DNA of 64,000 nt from Zygnema cylindricum (lineage: Eukaryota; Streptophyta; Zygnematophyceae; Zygnematales; Zygnemataceae): positions 1-64,000 of the forward strand of contig JBBHKE010000962.1 of the NCBI GenBank assembly GCA_037447655.1, written 5' to 3'. Position 1 is the first letter of the stretch. Each line of letters begins with the position of its first letter. The notes beneath the pieces are model-generated. The model had not been told where the DNA came from. It saw only the letters and a list, made by a program, of their open reading frames with translations, and searched no databases. A program made the position numbers and the translations under genes. Shown here piece by piece: positions 10,638 to 21,562 of the stretch.

Positions 10638-11930
10638 TGTTGTGATTTGAAAACTTTAGTACTCAGTAAATAGGTCAGTGAGTGAGGGATTAGTACTTAG
10701 AATAATTTTTGGTATACACACTTTAGTATTGACCCCTAATAGTGTTACAGTAGTATAAGGACAAAAGAGTGTACCGTACTTCTACAAGGACACGCGTCAG
10801 CAGATGAGGATTTTGCAGGTGTTATGAAAAGCCACCGACACTCACATACACATGTCTAACATCAAACGAGCGGATTCGCAAAATCGAACGGATGAAGTTT
10901 GGACCGGACATCAGGTAAATTGACTGTACGGATTCAGTATGGAACGTTGATTCGAATCGTGTCGACGGACGCGATTCGCGCGGGACCACCAGTGACAAAG
11001 CTCGCTGTAGGCACTTAGGTGCTTTGTACCGCACAACAACAGTCGGCTCAATTTATGTGAACCATGCTGACTAAGCGTCAACTTTAAACGGGACCATAGC
11101 TAATGATTTGGACGCGTGTTGTCCATCGCAAAGATCTAGTTTACATCTTAGGACGATCCGTGAATTCGGAATTGACTAGTACGGACGATTACAGTAATTT
11201 GGACGGATTCGCCAATTGCTGACTAAGCAAGTGGCACACTGTATGTTCGGCCACTATCTGTAAATATCTGAAACAACATTAAATTGTATGTAGTGAATTA
11301 CTTTTTAGTGTTACATTATTGAAATAGGATAAAAGTTACAATTAGGGTTTTTGACGTACTTCCGGTACAGTAGACGTACCGTTGACGTAAAGTGACTTCA
11401 GTAGGGTACAGTACTTAGTTACACGTGTTGTACCTTGATTAGTGCGAGGCTCAATAGATAGCTATGTGAGTATAAAATGTAGGACTTAGTTAATTTTCAA
11501 CATCAACTGAGTTTATCAAAGTAATGGCAGATTTTTTTTCTGCATCTTTGACCTGTCAGTGTGATCACTATGATTGATGTCTTGATATGAAACTTTGTGT
11601 GGATGTTCTATGAAATAGAAACTAAATGGTTCTGTATTTTCACTCTGTTCTGCTTTTTTTGTAGAATTATGTGAGAGGTTTACTTGGTTAGTTTGATAAG
11701 CTGTCAACTGTTTCTGGGAAACTCTGGAGCTCATATCTTTTGGATTCTTTTGTGGATCAGGCTGTAACTTTAGAAGGTTATATGGTCGAGTACACACTGA
11801 ATATTGGTGCAGTTTGAGGTGCTTTTGTAAATTGTGGAGTAATCTGTGCTGTCTAAAACATAGCAGTTTTGTGGTAGTATGTGTGTGTTTTCCGTGAGTA
11901 ATCCATGGTTGAAATAGGCTATGGACAACA
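10638..11930 (+). repeat. Solo LTR inserted in Gypsy-E integrase
   Basis: A 1.29 kb block starts TGTTGTGATTTG, ends GGACAACA, and is flanked by AAGTT (10633-10637) and AGGTT (11931-11935), one base apart. Gypsy integrase homology is interrupted exactly at these points. A TATA-like GTATAAAATG lies near 11470. No internal retrotransposon domain is present, so it is best read as a solo LTR. The orientation is taken from the TATA. Part of it (about 11690-11740) resembles 57875-57925 next to Copia-F. Confidence 0.72.
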
Positions 11931-11935
11931 AGGTT

Positions 11936-12992
11936 CAATATAATGGCAATCTTTATCCCTTGGAAAAAGTACTCATTCAGTTGTAGATATCGCAAAGTTA
12001 TATTTTGACAACGTGGTCAAACATCATGGAGTCCCCTTGTCTATAGTCAGTGATAGGGATTATAAATTTACGTCAACATTTTGGAAAGAATTGTAGCAAA
12101 ATGTAGGCACTGAATTAAAAATGAGTACCTATTATCATCCTCAGACAGATGGACAAGCACAAAGGATGAAACGTAAACTATAAGAAATGCTTAAGACTGT
12201 TTGCATCCTCAGACAGATGGACAAACACAAAGGATCAAACGTAAACTAGAAGAAATGCTTAAGACTATTTGCAGTGGAGTTTGGAACACATGGGAATCTA
12301 AACTGCCATTAATGGAATTTACATACAATTCATGTAAACATGCTAGTACAACATCCTCACCGTTTGAAGTTGCATAGGGATACCAACCGAGGGAAGCATA
12401 ACACTTAATAACAGAGGTCGCTCAAGAGAATAGGGGTTCTAGAACGGAGTTTTGGGAATACGTTCAAAGAGTTTGGAAAACAATCTGGGATACATTAGTG
12501 GAGGCATAAAGAAGGCAAGAATTAAATGCTAACCACAAATAGAGTGATTGGGTGGTAAGCACAAGTGACAAGATTTAGCTATAAAAAACTCATTACAGCT
12601 GCAAGATCAAGAGAGAATCGGATCATACGGGGAAATTTGCTCTTAAGTACAACAGACCATTTATTGTAATCGAGATTATATCGCCAGTTGCTGCCGAATT
12701 GAACTTTCCGCCTTCAAAAAAAAATCATCCAGTGATACACATCAGTCAGTTGAAACCAGCAAATCTTCGACCCACTAAAGGAGAATAGGACTTGGATCCA
12801 TCAATATTTATAGAACCTGTGGTCCACAGATGGGTAATATATCGGGTTGGTCAACGGTTTAAGGTCGGCAATACTATATTCTGGCAATTGCATGACTTAG
12901 GAATGCCAAAAGATGAGTTACCTTTAAAAGATAAAAATTCTGAGTTTTTACAAAGGTATTGGAGGGATAATAATATAGAAGTCCCGTCTTGA
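11936..12992 (+). pseudogene. Gypsy-E integrase core and tail, broken
   Basis: Core sequences follow in order: VDIAKLYFDNVVKHHGVPL, IVSDRDYKF (second Asp), YYHPQTDGQAQR in place of HPQTDGQTER. The third catalytic Glu is Gln at this point. A 68-bp tandem duplication (12136-12271) repeats the HPQTDGQ segment and shifts the frame. The C-terminal part has HPVIHISQLKP, standard just before the end of Gypsy Pol, then 12792-12992 encodes a tail I do not recognise with certainty (a chromodomain-like fold is possible). Confidence 0.82.
12136..12271 (+). repeat. 68-bp tandem duplication inside integrase
   Basis: Two copies of a 68-base unit starting CATCCTCAGACAGATGG lie at 12136-12203 and 12204-12271, differing at a few bases. 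The unit is not a multiple of three, so the second copy is out of frame. Confidence 0.9.
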
Positions 12993-13028
12993 GAATTAAA
13001 TGTGTTTTACTTGAGGTCAGTTAAATAT

Positions 13029-13038
13029 AAAGAGGGGA
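13029..13038 (+). other. Gypsy-E polypurine tract
   Basis: AAAGAGGGGA directly precedes the 3' LTR start (TGATGTAATAG). This is the usual position of the plus-strand primer for reverse transcription. Confidence 0.75.
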
Positions 13039-14814
13039 TGATGTAATAGTAATAATGGTTCTAACTTATTGGTAAATGGGCATTTAAGTGTTACGAATAT
13101 AGAATTTTGAATTTGGTAAACTTTCGCGAAAGAATCGCACAATTTGGAGTTGTATTTTAAAAGATATAGAGATTGGTGTATTTAGGCGATAGCGGGAGGT
13201 CAAAATAACGACTGTGTGTTCATTGTAACGGGTTAAGGGTCAAACTAGCCGCGGAATTTCAGGCGCACGTTTAAAAGTACCTAATGAATCAATATTTCGT
13301 TTGGTACGCACGATTGTTCATTTCGTACAATTTTTAGTACGAAACATCACTTTCACTTTAGAGAATTTCGTAGGTAGTTTCGCGTGTGAAATTTGAGACG
13401 TACGTTCGTGCGAAGTCGCGTTTCGTTTGGTGCGCACTTTACGTAGTGAAATGTAGCGTTTGTTTGGTTAGTAAATCCTACGTAGTTAGTAAGAGATTTC
13501 GCACGTTTTAGCATTGGTCAGTCTGGGTCCTTGCTGATCAATGATTGGCTCAGGTAAACTTGTTCAACAAAGCGTTGACTCTGTCCTGGCTAGTCAAGGG
13601 CAATGATGGATAAATAGGGAAGTCGAAGAGAACAGTAGACATCTTTTCCTTTGGGAAAAGTTTGTGGAAATTGTGACTTATCTTGGTCCAAGAGATTAAA
13701 ACCAAATTGGAGCGATAACATTTTTGCAATGAAATCTCTTACTAAGTAAGTGTTGTTTTAAAAACCTTTAGTCCTCTCTATATCTCGTGTGTGAGAAAGA
13801 GATTCCAAACTTATTCGTTTGTGTGTGCATGCTGATTCGTCGTAGAAAGGTTTTTAGTGTGGAATGTAAGTCCGAAGGGAGTACACGAGTTCAGTATACT
13901 CCAAGCACACGTGTCGGTCCTTGGGGAAGTCAAGATTGTCTGTTCCGGATGATGAAAATTACATTTTCGTTTAGGGACCGGGTTTACACGTGGAGGTTCA
14001 TCTTCGGTGATGAAATAATGCGCGGACGGTGGACGGAGCCCGGCGTCATTTTTGGAATATTAATATTGACTGCGCCGTCAGTTCAGCAGGCGAACTTTGA
14101 CCGTTTACTATTTCACTTTAGACACTGTTAGTTTTAGGTTTGTTCTAAATATTTGTGTATGGTTGACGGCGGGGGTTTTTTTGATAAGTTTTAGTGTATC
14201 ATTCGATCAATGGTGTAGATCAGCTGCAGGTTCACTTGTACATTTGGACTGTGAATATTTTGGAGTTAGGAATTCTTTGTATGCAAAATTGCGAAGCAGT
14301 TTTTGGCTGTCTTTGAATTACAAAATCATTGTGATCTTTGAGCAAAACCTTGTGAACTTCTCCATGTGGTTTCTTTGCTGTATAATTTACATTGAAGCAA
14401 ATTTGCAAACCTAGGATAAGTCTGGTTTTCTTGGGGCTTCATTGTGAAGTTGGTCTTTTGTGGGTTTTTCGTGAAAGTTTCCTCTTTGTGTATTGATTAT
14501 TATGGCAACTGCCGGTGCTTCTTCTTTTTCTTTTAGGGCACCGGTTGCCTTAAGACAACACTATGTAGTGTTTTAGTAGTTAAGAGATAGAATTATTAAG
14601 AATGGAGAGTAGTGGAAAACACTTTAAAAGAAGGGTTGAGCCACGAAGGCAAGAAACCAAGCAAATGTTATGTGGACAGAAGCTTCTTCTAATATAAAGT
14701 TTATCCTTATGTGAGTGCTTTCCAATGTGGATGTGTATTTTCCAATGTGTGGAATGTGTGTTTGAAATTGGTTGTAGTAATAGGATCTTCTGAGAGGTAG
14801 GAGATCTTGTTACA
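13039..14814 (+). repeat. Gypsy-E 3' LTR with 0.8 kb extra segment
   Basis: Aligns with the 5' LTR at both ends. Similarity breaks at about 13750 (after CTCTTACTAAGTAA) and resumes at about 14570 (TTTTAGTAGTTAAGAGATAG). The end GATCTTGTTACA matches the 5' LTR end GATCCTATTACA. Confidence 0.82.
13750..14561. mobile_element. Probable insertion in the Gypsy-E 3' LTR
   Basis: This segment is absent from the 5' LTR. Its ends are imperfect inverted repeats: GTGTTGTTTTAAAA at the left and, reversed, GTGTTGTCTTAAGG at the right. Flanks TAAGTA and TATGTA may be a worn target duplication. It has open frames of about 105-114 codons that resemble nothing I recognise. The alternative is that the 5' LTR lost this part; I cannot exclude it. 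Confidence 0.45.
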
Positions 14815-14861
14815 TATAGCCAGTAAAACTTCAACATTATATAACACACGTAGCCTCTCAC

Positions 14862-16521
14862 TTTAGAATCCGCCCTCAAACCTCCAAATGCAGACAAGTG
14901 GCATTTGGCGGCCAATGATGAATATCAAGCACTAATGACGAATCAAACTTGGACGCTTGTGAGGTGCCACCTAACCGACGTGCTATTTGTTCAAAATGGG
15001 TTTTAATAATTAAAAGATTTGCAGATGGATCTATTGAATGCTAAAAGGCGCGCCTCATGGCGAAGGGATATTTGCAGATAGAAGGAATTGATTACAACGA
15101 TACTTTCACAGCTGTCAGAAATTTGAATCTATTCATACCATTTTGTCCTCGAGAGCGATTCACAATTAGGAGCTTCAACAAATTGACCTCCAAATTGCTT
15201 TTATTCACGGAAATCTTGACGAAGTTATTTACATGAAATTGGCTCTTGGATACGATGTAGCTGGACAAGAATGGTTTGTCGATTGAATACGCTGTAGCTG
15301 GACAAGAATGGTTTGTCACTTGAATAAATCAATTTATGGTCTTAAACAAGCGCCACATGTGTGGCATAAAACTCTTGTCGTTGTTTTATTAGAAGATGGG
15401 TTTAAAGAAATTAGCTCGGATCGTGGTATTTACATTAAAGGTACAAGTGACAGTTTAGTAATCATTTTTATTTAAGTTGATGATCTACTTCTTAGTAATC
15501 ACTATTGTTTAAGTTTATGATTTACTTCTTGTTTGTCCTAGCAAAACACAAATTGACAAGGTCAAATTCATGGTAACGTCTCATTGGCCAATGACTAATT
15601 TAGGTGATCTTTGTTACTATTTAGGTATTTGTGTTATAAGAGATTGGTTTAAACGTCTTTTACAAATGAGCCTAGAACATTATATTGTTGACCTTTTAGA
15701 TACCTTTGGCATGTCCGACTGTAATTTTGTCTCTACACCTCTTGATCCAAATACCACACTTAGAAAAGAAGTCTCCAATGGGAATGCCCAAGGAGACGTA
15801 GGGTCCATCTAGCCGTCTATTGTCAAAAAGTTGATGTATACCATCTTGGGGTCACGTCCGGACATTTGCATTCTTGTGTGCATCATATCACAATTCTCTA
15901 ATTGTGCGTCTCTCAGTCATATCAATGCGGCAAAAAACGTCCTTATATATCTTCAAGGCACCGAACATTTTCGCCTCACCTTCTCTTCCTCCTTCCTCTT
16001 CTTCACTTTTTTCCTCATATTTTTCTCTTTTTCTTCCCGATTCCTTTCTCATTGGATTTTGTGATACGGATTGGGGAATTCAAACTGATGAATGGTGTTC
16101 TATCTCGGCATGTTATCTTTGGTGTTTGTTTCACCCTTTGTTGTGGTCTTGTCTCATGGTCTTTTACAAAACAACCAACTGCTGCTCTCTCCACTACTGA
16201 AGCTGAATACATGGCTGGTAACTTTGTCACTAAAACAACCATTTGGCTTCTTTGCCTTCCCACGGACTTTTCTTTTAATCAAACTGCTCCCACTCCTATC
16301 TTTTGTGATTCCTCAAGGAGCTCTCGCCCTCATGAACCATTCACCACACTCGTACAAAACATATCGATATCTGATAACATTTTAATCGTGAAAAAATTGT
16401 GGATAACATAGTCTCATTCTCCCATTGCTCTACCGCCGATCAACTTGCCGATTTTATTACCAAACCTCTTCCTCGCCCTTTGTTCGACAAACATATTTTC
16501 TCTTTTGGCCTTTATGGCTAA
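14862..16521 (+). pseudogene. Copia-D reverse transcriptase and RNase H, degenerate
   Basis: Starts in the Copia RT entry (WHLAANDEYQALMTNQTWTL, then CSKWV), continues through KARLMAKGYLQIEGIDYNDT, YGLKQAPHVWHK and VDDLLLS (the catalytic box, preceded by a stop), then RNase H (GFCDTDWG, ALSTTEAEYMA) and ends SFGLYG before a stop at 16519-16521. Many stops, a short tandem duplication at about 15250-15315, and a CT-rich run at 15975-16050 disrupt it. The gag and integrase parts are missing; Gypsy-E adjoins the left side. Confidence 0.88.
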
Positions 16522-16536
16522 ATCCATGCTTCAATC

Positions 16537-16545
16537 AAGAGGGGG
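16537..16545 (+). other. Copia-D polypurine tract
   Basis: AAGAGGGGG lies between the RNase H stop codon and the 3' LTR start, the standard site for plus-strand priming. Confidence 0.75.
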
Positions 16546-16740
16546 TATTGGAATTTGACGTTCCACTCTATTTATGAACCACTATGTTTAGTTAGTTTTA
16601 CTTTCATCAAAGTTAAGTCGTAGAACATTAAGTCTTAAGTATACTACTTTAATTAGTGTTCTTGTACTTGTTGTACCTTTTTTGTTGATATTGTTTTAGC
16701 GTAGGAAGATTACCACTAACTCTTAGAATCTTTCTAACTA
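16546..16740 (+). repeat. Copia-D 3' LTR, visible part
   Basis: Begins TATTGGAATTTGACG right after the polypurine tract, probably a mutated TGTTGG start. A MITE has inserted after 16740. The LTR should continue beyond 16941, but without its 5' partner the true end cannot be placed. Confidence 0.6.
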
Positions 16741-16939
16741 CACTTGAATCGTTATTACCGTATAGAAATTATTAGTGTAAATAAAAAAAATAGCATCATT
16801 CATTCTAGTTTAGTGCTAAGAGACGTGGCAGATTATGGTCCACGTCCTTAAATAGTATAATTTATTATATTTAAGGTATCAATATCAAAATTTTGGGCTG
16901 GCGATATAGCGTACATAAGGCTAATAACAATTCATGGTG
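16741..16939. mobile_element. TA-flanked MITE (copy 4)
   Basis: 199 bases bounded by TA dinucleotides, with inverted ends CACTTGAATCGTTATTACC and, reversed, CACCATGAATTGTTATTAGC. It is the same family as the copies at 25020 and 25225, in opposite orientation to the latter. It has no coding capacity; the TA duplication suggests mobilisation by a Tc1/mariner-type transposase encoded elsewhere. Confidence 0.83.
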
Positions 16940-16941
16940 TA

Positions 16942-18802
16942 GTGAATCTTTTTCCGCTAGTAGATGTTCCTAGTTTAGTTATACATATACTTCTAGATGT
17001 ACCTAGTTTTAGATATACTTTCACTTTTGGATAGTGCGACTTCCACGTTTGAGTCCCAAGATAAAACTCAAACGTCTTACTTTATTTTCATTCATTTAGT
17101 ATATTGAACTTAAGTTCACGATAACCTCTTTTGTCCTTGCTGTTTTTCTTTTTTATTTGCCCCCTTTATGTATTTTCTGTCCTTTCCGGTTCTTTTTTTT
17201 TTAAGTCTTTATTTTTTGTTATGGCTGCTAACAAAATATGAGGAAGGGAGGAAAGGAGAAAAAATTGGGGAAACAATAAAATGAGGAACAAAAAAGGTTG
17301 AAAGGAGGGAGGAGCTTAGGGGGAAAAAGAAGAAGAAAGCAGGAGACGGGAGATGAATCGAAAGCTAAAGGAGGAGGAAAAAAAAAACATGTGGGAAGAT
17401 AGGGAAAGCAAGGCGGTCGATGCGATTTAAACATCTTTTCGAGTTTTAAACAAGATAATAACTTGGAGGAGATAAAGACGCAAAGTAATCCAATTCCCAC
17501 CTCTATAGTGCCTATTCAGCATCACATTGTTAGGGTCCCCCCAAAATAAGCGATGTTTTCGTGGACCTATTTTAAGGCAAGTTGTTGGTCCCCACCAAAA
17601 AAAAAAAAAAGGGGGAGAAAAAGGAGAGTCAATCAGCTTTGGATCTCCTTAGCTTGGAGAAGCACAAAGCACGGTCACAAATTGGAAAGTGGAAATACCC
17701 ACAAAATTATGATTTGACCGACACCAAATTGAGTATTCAGGCAATTTTAGAAGTCATACGACAACAAGATATATGTATAGAAATGTACAAGTATGTAAAG
17801 ATGTGTGTGTATATACACACTTCATAAAAACAAGACTTTTCACCATTCTTTTGTTTCTTGCAGTTTTCCCGAGAAAAAAACTATTAAAAATTGAACGCCA
17901 TTAGAAAAAGAGAAAAAAAAGGTACTGAACATGAATCGTCTCATACCCCAATTTCCAGTCGAGTTCGATTCGTGGAATGTGGCCGTATGGGCACAAAGTT
18001 TAAATGGGCCTCTACGAAACTGAAACATCCAAAAGACATCTTCCCAAAAATTAGTTAAAAGTGTACAATAAAACACAATGTTGAAGATGATTGCAAAAAT
18101 GAAAAATGCAATACCCTCTAAGATACACAAACACTATACAATAAGTAATTTATAAAATTGATTGCCTGTGAAACGCAAAGCAGAAAATGAAGAGAGTAAC
18201 AAGGAGAGATCGATGGGAGGAGAGCTGAGATTGAGGCAAAGGTGGCAGTTAGAGAAGAGATCGTAAAAAAGACAGGAAAAAAAAATTGATATATTGGAGA
18301 GAGGCCCGGGCATAGGTGGGCCGTACAGGAGCCCAAATGTTAATGTTGCAGATAAAATGGCAGAAAATAGAAAAACGATTAAAAGTGGAAAAGGTAACAC
18401 AAAAAGAAACAGTGTGGAATAGGATGGGTGGTGAACAATTGACAGGGTGTAAAGGGAAAAGGTTTGCTTATTTTTTGTGAGATTTTTTTTGTGATTTTCT
18501 GTTGGGGAAAAATGGAAGGTTGTTTCAGAAGAAAAGAACGAGGGAGAAAATGGTTTTGAATCCATTAATTCTAATTTTCTTTTCTGATGTACCTTCATTC
18601 CACTTTAAGCGACCAAACATTTCTACCTCTCTTTCAATTTTTCCACTCTTCCCTATCCTCCTTGTCTTCCTTCCGCTTTTCATTCCTCCTCGTTTGTTTT
18701 TTTTTTTCCTTGTCTTTTCTCTATTCCCCCTCCCTTTCCTTTCACCTCACTAGCGATGTCCATGTCCTCCGTTGCCCCATCTCTCATTTTTGTGGTAGTA
18801 GA
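16942..18802. other. Unassigned DNA with polypurine and polypyrimidine tracts
   Basis: The first part is probably the rest of the Copia-D LTR. A purine-rich run (mostly A and G on the plus strand) spans about 17236-17420, and a pyrimidine-rich run about 18640-18760. An A15-type run sits near 17600. Open frames here are low-complexity by-products of these tracts. I see no gene. Confidence 0.5.
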
Positions 18803-18930
18803 AAGCGTATAGATGCTGCCACATGGCGGCGAGAAAGTGGTCAACGGGAGAGCTGGACGAGTGTAAGCAGTGTTGTACAGCTCTGCTGGACGGTAGCAAA
18901 GAGGGCCCACAAGAGGTTTGGCAAATGAGA
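18803..18930 (+). repeat. Direct repeat flanking Copia-C, left copy
   Basis: AAAGCGTA, ATGCTGCCACATGGCGGCG, GAAAGTGG and AGGTTTGG occur in the same order as in 23903-24056 on the other side of Copia-C. The copies are clearly diverged. It lies about 80 bases outside the left LTR. Confidence 0.7.
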
Positions 18931-19010
18931 TTCCGAGAAATTGGGAAACTTTTGGATATTTGGATCTTAAGCAAAAGATATTCACTCAAATAAATTCACA
19001 AAACATAAAA

Positions 19011-19605
19011 CATTACACAGCGGAAGCTCATAAAAGACAAGAGGAATATTTAGCCAAAAAGATTTATAAGTGTTCTTGGTTGAAGCCTCTTTACATCATC
19101 TCTTTTCTCTCTTCTCTCTCTTCTCCCTCTTCTCTTAAATAATCTCTACTCCTAGATTAATCATCTAAGATAGATTGATTAATATTTCATTATAGTCTAC
19201 AGCGTAGACTGCTGCCTATGTACTTGCTACTTTACACTAAGAGACAACAAGGTAAGACAAGGAAGACTTAGCGTAGCGACGAAGTTTGTCCCTAGCTAAT
19301 TGTCGCACACTACAATCAAAGTTCCACGAAAGAAGGCGCACGCGCTTTCTTCCTTCGAAATGACTTACTCCAAAAGTTGACATTACACGTGTTGCTTCAC
19401 AAACACACCTGCACGTAAAATCAATCACCTGCGCACGCAAAAAAAAAGTCATGCGAAACAAAATAGTACATTTCGTTCGCGGATAATAAAAGTACCGCCA
19501 CGAAACGACATCGTACATTTTGTTATGATGACGTGACACTTCACGTCCAACAAATAAATGTTGGTATGACGCTTCACAAAATGCCGCGAAACGACAATAT
19601 CCCAA
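19011..19605 (-). repeat. Copia-C 3' LTR (left)
   Basis: Starts CATTACACAGCGGAAGC and ends CGACAATATCCCAA in plus-strand terms, matching the right LTR at 23313-23898 with scattered differences. The polypurine tract lies next to it at 19609-19618. Confidence 0.85.
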
Positions 19606-19608
19606 CAA

Positions 19609-19618
19609 TCCCCCTCTT
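19609..19618 (-). other. Copia-C polypurine tract
   Basis: Minus-strand AAGAGGGGGA sits between the RNase H end and the 3' LTR. Confidence 0.75.
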
Positions 19619-20692
19619 ATTGTCGGAATCGCCAAACTCCTTAACATAATCCAAGTTTCGGTCGCCCCCTCTCAAATGCATCGTGGCAGCTTTTGTCAGC
19701 AAATCTGCTGCCTCATATTTTGTCGATACGTACGAAAATACAATCTCTTTCTGTGAAACCAAATCTCTTACAAAATGCCATTAGACCGTGATGTGTTTTG
19801 TCCTCTTGTGAAACACATGGATTTTCGCCAACGCCATCAACCTCATGCTGTCAGAATAAATCGTCATAGAACCAATAAGAACGCTTAACTCACATAACAT
19901 CTCGTTAAAAACAATTCCCTCACGTTGTTGGAATCCTTTACAAACAAGCCTCGCCTTGTACTTAATAATTTCACCCGAAGCTCCAATTTTCGTCTTAAAT
20001 ACCAACTTTGCATCTATTTCCCTTTTCCCCTCCGGTAATTTTACTTCCTCAAAGGTTCAATTATCAACCACCGACTTTAATTCTTTCTCCTACGCTGGTT
20101 TCCACTTACTCTCCCAATCAGCCGGCCTCCTTGCCTCTCCATAAGATTGAGGGTTGTCGGTCATATTTTTCGTAAGTGATTGCTATAAAAGGAACTCTGT
20201 CTCTTTAGCATCGGAAAGAAAATAATGTGAATTCGATGTATTTTCCCCTTTTCGATCGTAAGTGAGTTTTTCCGGTTTCTTCCCCTTTGTACTTTGAGAG
20301 CTCTTTCTAATAACTTGCTCCTCCTCCTTTTCCTCTTTCTCTTCCTCAAATTCAATTTCAATTTCCTTCTCACTCGATTTAGAACTCGATTTATAGCTTT
20401 GAGATTTCCGAATGTTCGAAGGCACTCGGGAATCCAAAGATCCATTACTCTTTCTTTCAAATTCAATTTCAATGGATTTCCCTAATTTCTTCTATTGAGT
20501 TTTTACATTCGGTTCCCTATCGGATTTCGAATCCCCAATGTACGGAAAACTCTTGATTTCACTCAATTCATAAAAATCCAAATTTTCCTTAAATTTCCCA
20601 ACGAAATTCATGGCGGATTTGAGATCCTCATGAAAATCCACATTCCGAGATTCCTCCACGGTTTGACGAGGCGGATCATACACTTGGTACAA
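19619..20692 (-). pseudogene. Copia-C linker, RT start and RNase H end joined by deletion
   Basis: From right to left the minus strand encodes a Glu/Lys-rich linker (20183-20692), the RT entry (DAKLVFKTKIGASGEIIKYK, ARLVCKGFQQREGI) and then jumps near 19905 into the last part of RNase H (MALAKIHVFHKRTKHI, VSTKYEAADLLTKA). The whole catalytic core, including YVDD, is missing. Additional stops are present. The joint follows the QREGI segment immediately. Confidence 0.85.
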
Positions 20693-21562
20693 ATTCCCCT
20701 TCGCGCTATAACCAACAAAAATTCCCGGCCAACACCTTGGTGCAAATTTCCCATTCCTCTTAATTCATTCCACATAAACTGTGGCATGACATCCCCAAAT
20801 TCTCAATTGATGAACCGTGGGCTTTCTCCCACTCCATAACTACTCTGGTGTTTTACTTCCGGAAACCGAAGTGAGTCTTCGATTACAAATGTAATTTGCT
20901 GTAAGAATGGCGTATCCCCACAAAAACATCTCTCGTTTGGAGCTATGAACCATTGCAAGGACCATTTTTTGTAAGGTGCGATTCTTCCTCTCAGCCACTC
21001 CATTTGACCTCGGAGAATAAGACGCCGTGAATTGATGCCTTATCCCCCACTCTTTTCAATACCCCTCAAAAACAACAAACTCCCCTCCATTGTCGGAACG
21101 AATGGATTTAAGCTTCTTATCAATTTGCCTCTCGGCCATAACATGCCATTCTTTAAATTTTTCAAATTCATCCGATTTCTTTTTCAATAAATACACCCAT
21201 GACTTCCGAGAAAAGTCATCAACAATGACCAAAGTATACTTATTACCTCCAATTGTCTCGGGTTTAATATGTCCACAAAGATCGATGCGAACAACCTCCA
21301 AAGGACTTTTAGCTCGATGCTTGATGTCTTTATTCGGATGGGATTTTCGAATTTGACGTCTTTTGCTACATCCTCTGCATCCGTTCCCCTTCTCACCGGA
21401 TGCGAGTTCCAAAAACCTCACCGGAGAATTACGAATCATCTTCTTCAAACTTACCTCGGATGTGTGACACATCCGATGATGCCATAAGGTAAGATCACCT
21501 ATCAATTCTGAAATTTGATGTGAAATTTCCTCGGTGGGAACTTTAGATGTCGGCTCCTCCAT
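20693..21562 (-). pseudogene. Copia-C integrase, with stops
   Basis: The zinc module reads LWHHRMCHTSEVSL then GCRGC (H, H, C, C). The catalytic triad is visible: RIDLCGH, SDNGGEF, and NGVAERKNRT after a stop at 21053-21055. The integrase tail FVGYSAKGNLYQVYDP follows. The triad residues are all present, but at least three in-frame stops break the chain. Confidence 0.87.

Larger units (their letters stand above)
4901..14814 (+). mobile_element. Gypsy (Ty3-type) retrotransposon E, decayed
   Basis: Two related LTRs (4901-5874 and 13039-14814) enclose primer site, gag, protease, reverse transcriptase, RNase H and integrase in that order, which defines the Ty3/Gypsy superfamily. Flanking pentamers are TAAAG (4896-4900) and TATAG (14815-14819), a probable target duplication with one change. 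Every domain carries stops or frameshifts, and the LTRs differ at many positions, so this is an old copy. A foreign solo LTR interrupts integrase, and the 3' LTR carries about 0.8 kb that the 5' LTR lacks. Confidence 0.88.

Noticed and set aside
12792-12992. Chromodomain at the end of Gypsy-E integrase
   Set aside because: The position is right, but I could not find the aromatic cage pattern with confidence.
13787-14131. 114-codon frame within the extra segment of the Gypsy-E 3' LTR
   Set aside because: No family resemblance; not called as a gene, only noted in the insertion entry.
18134-18598. 154-codon open frame on the minus strand
   Set aside because: Phe/Ser/Leu-rich translation of purine-rich plus-strand DNA; no domain, no conserved pattern.
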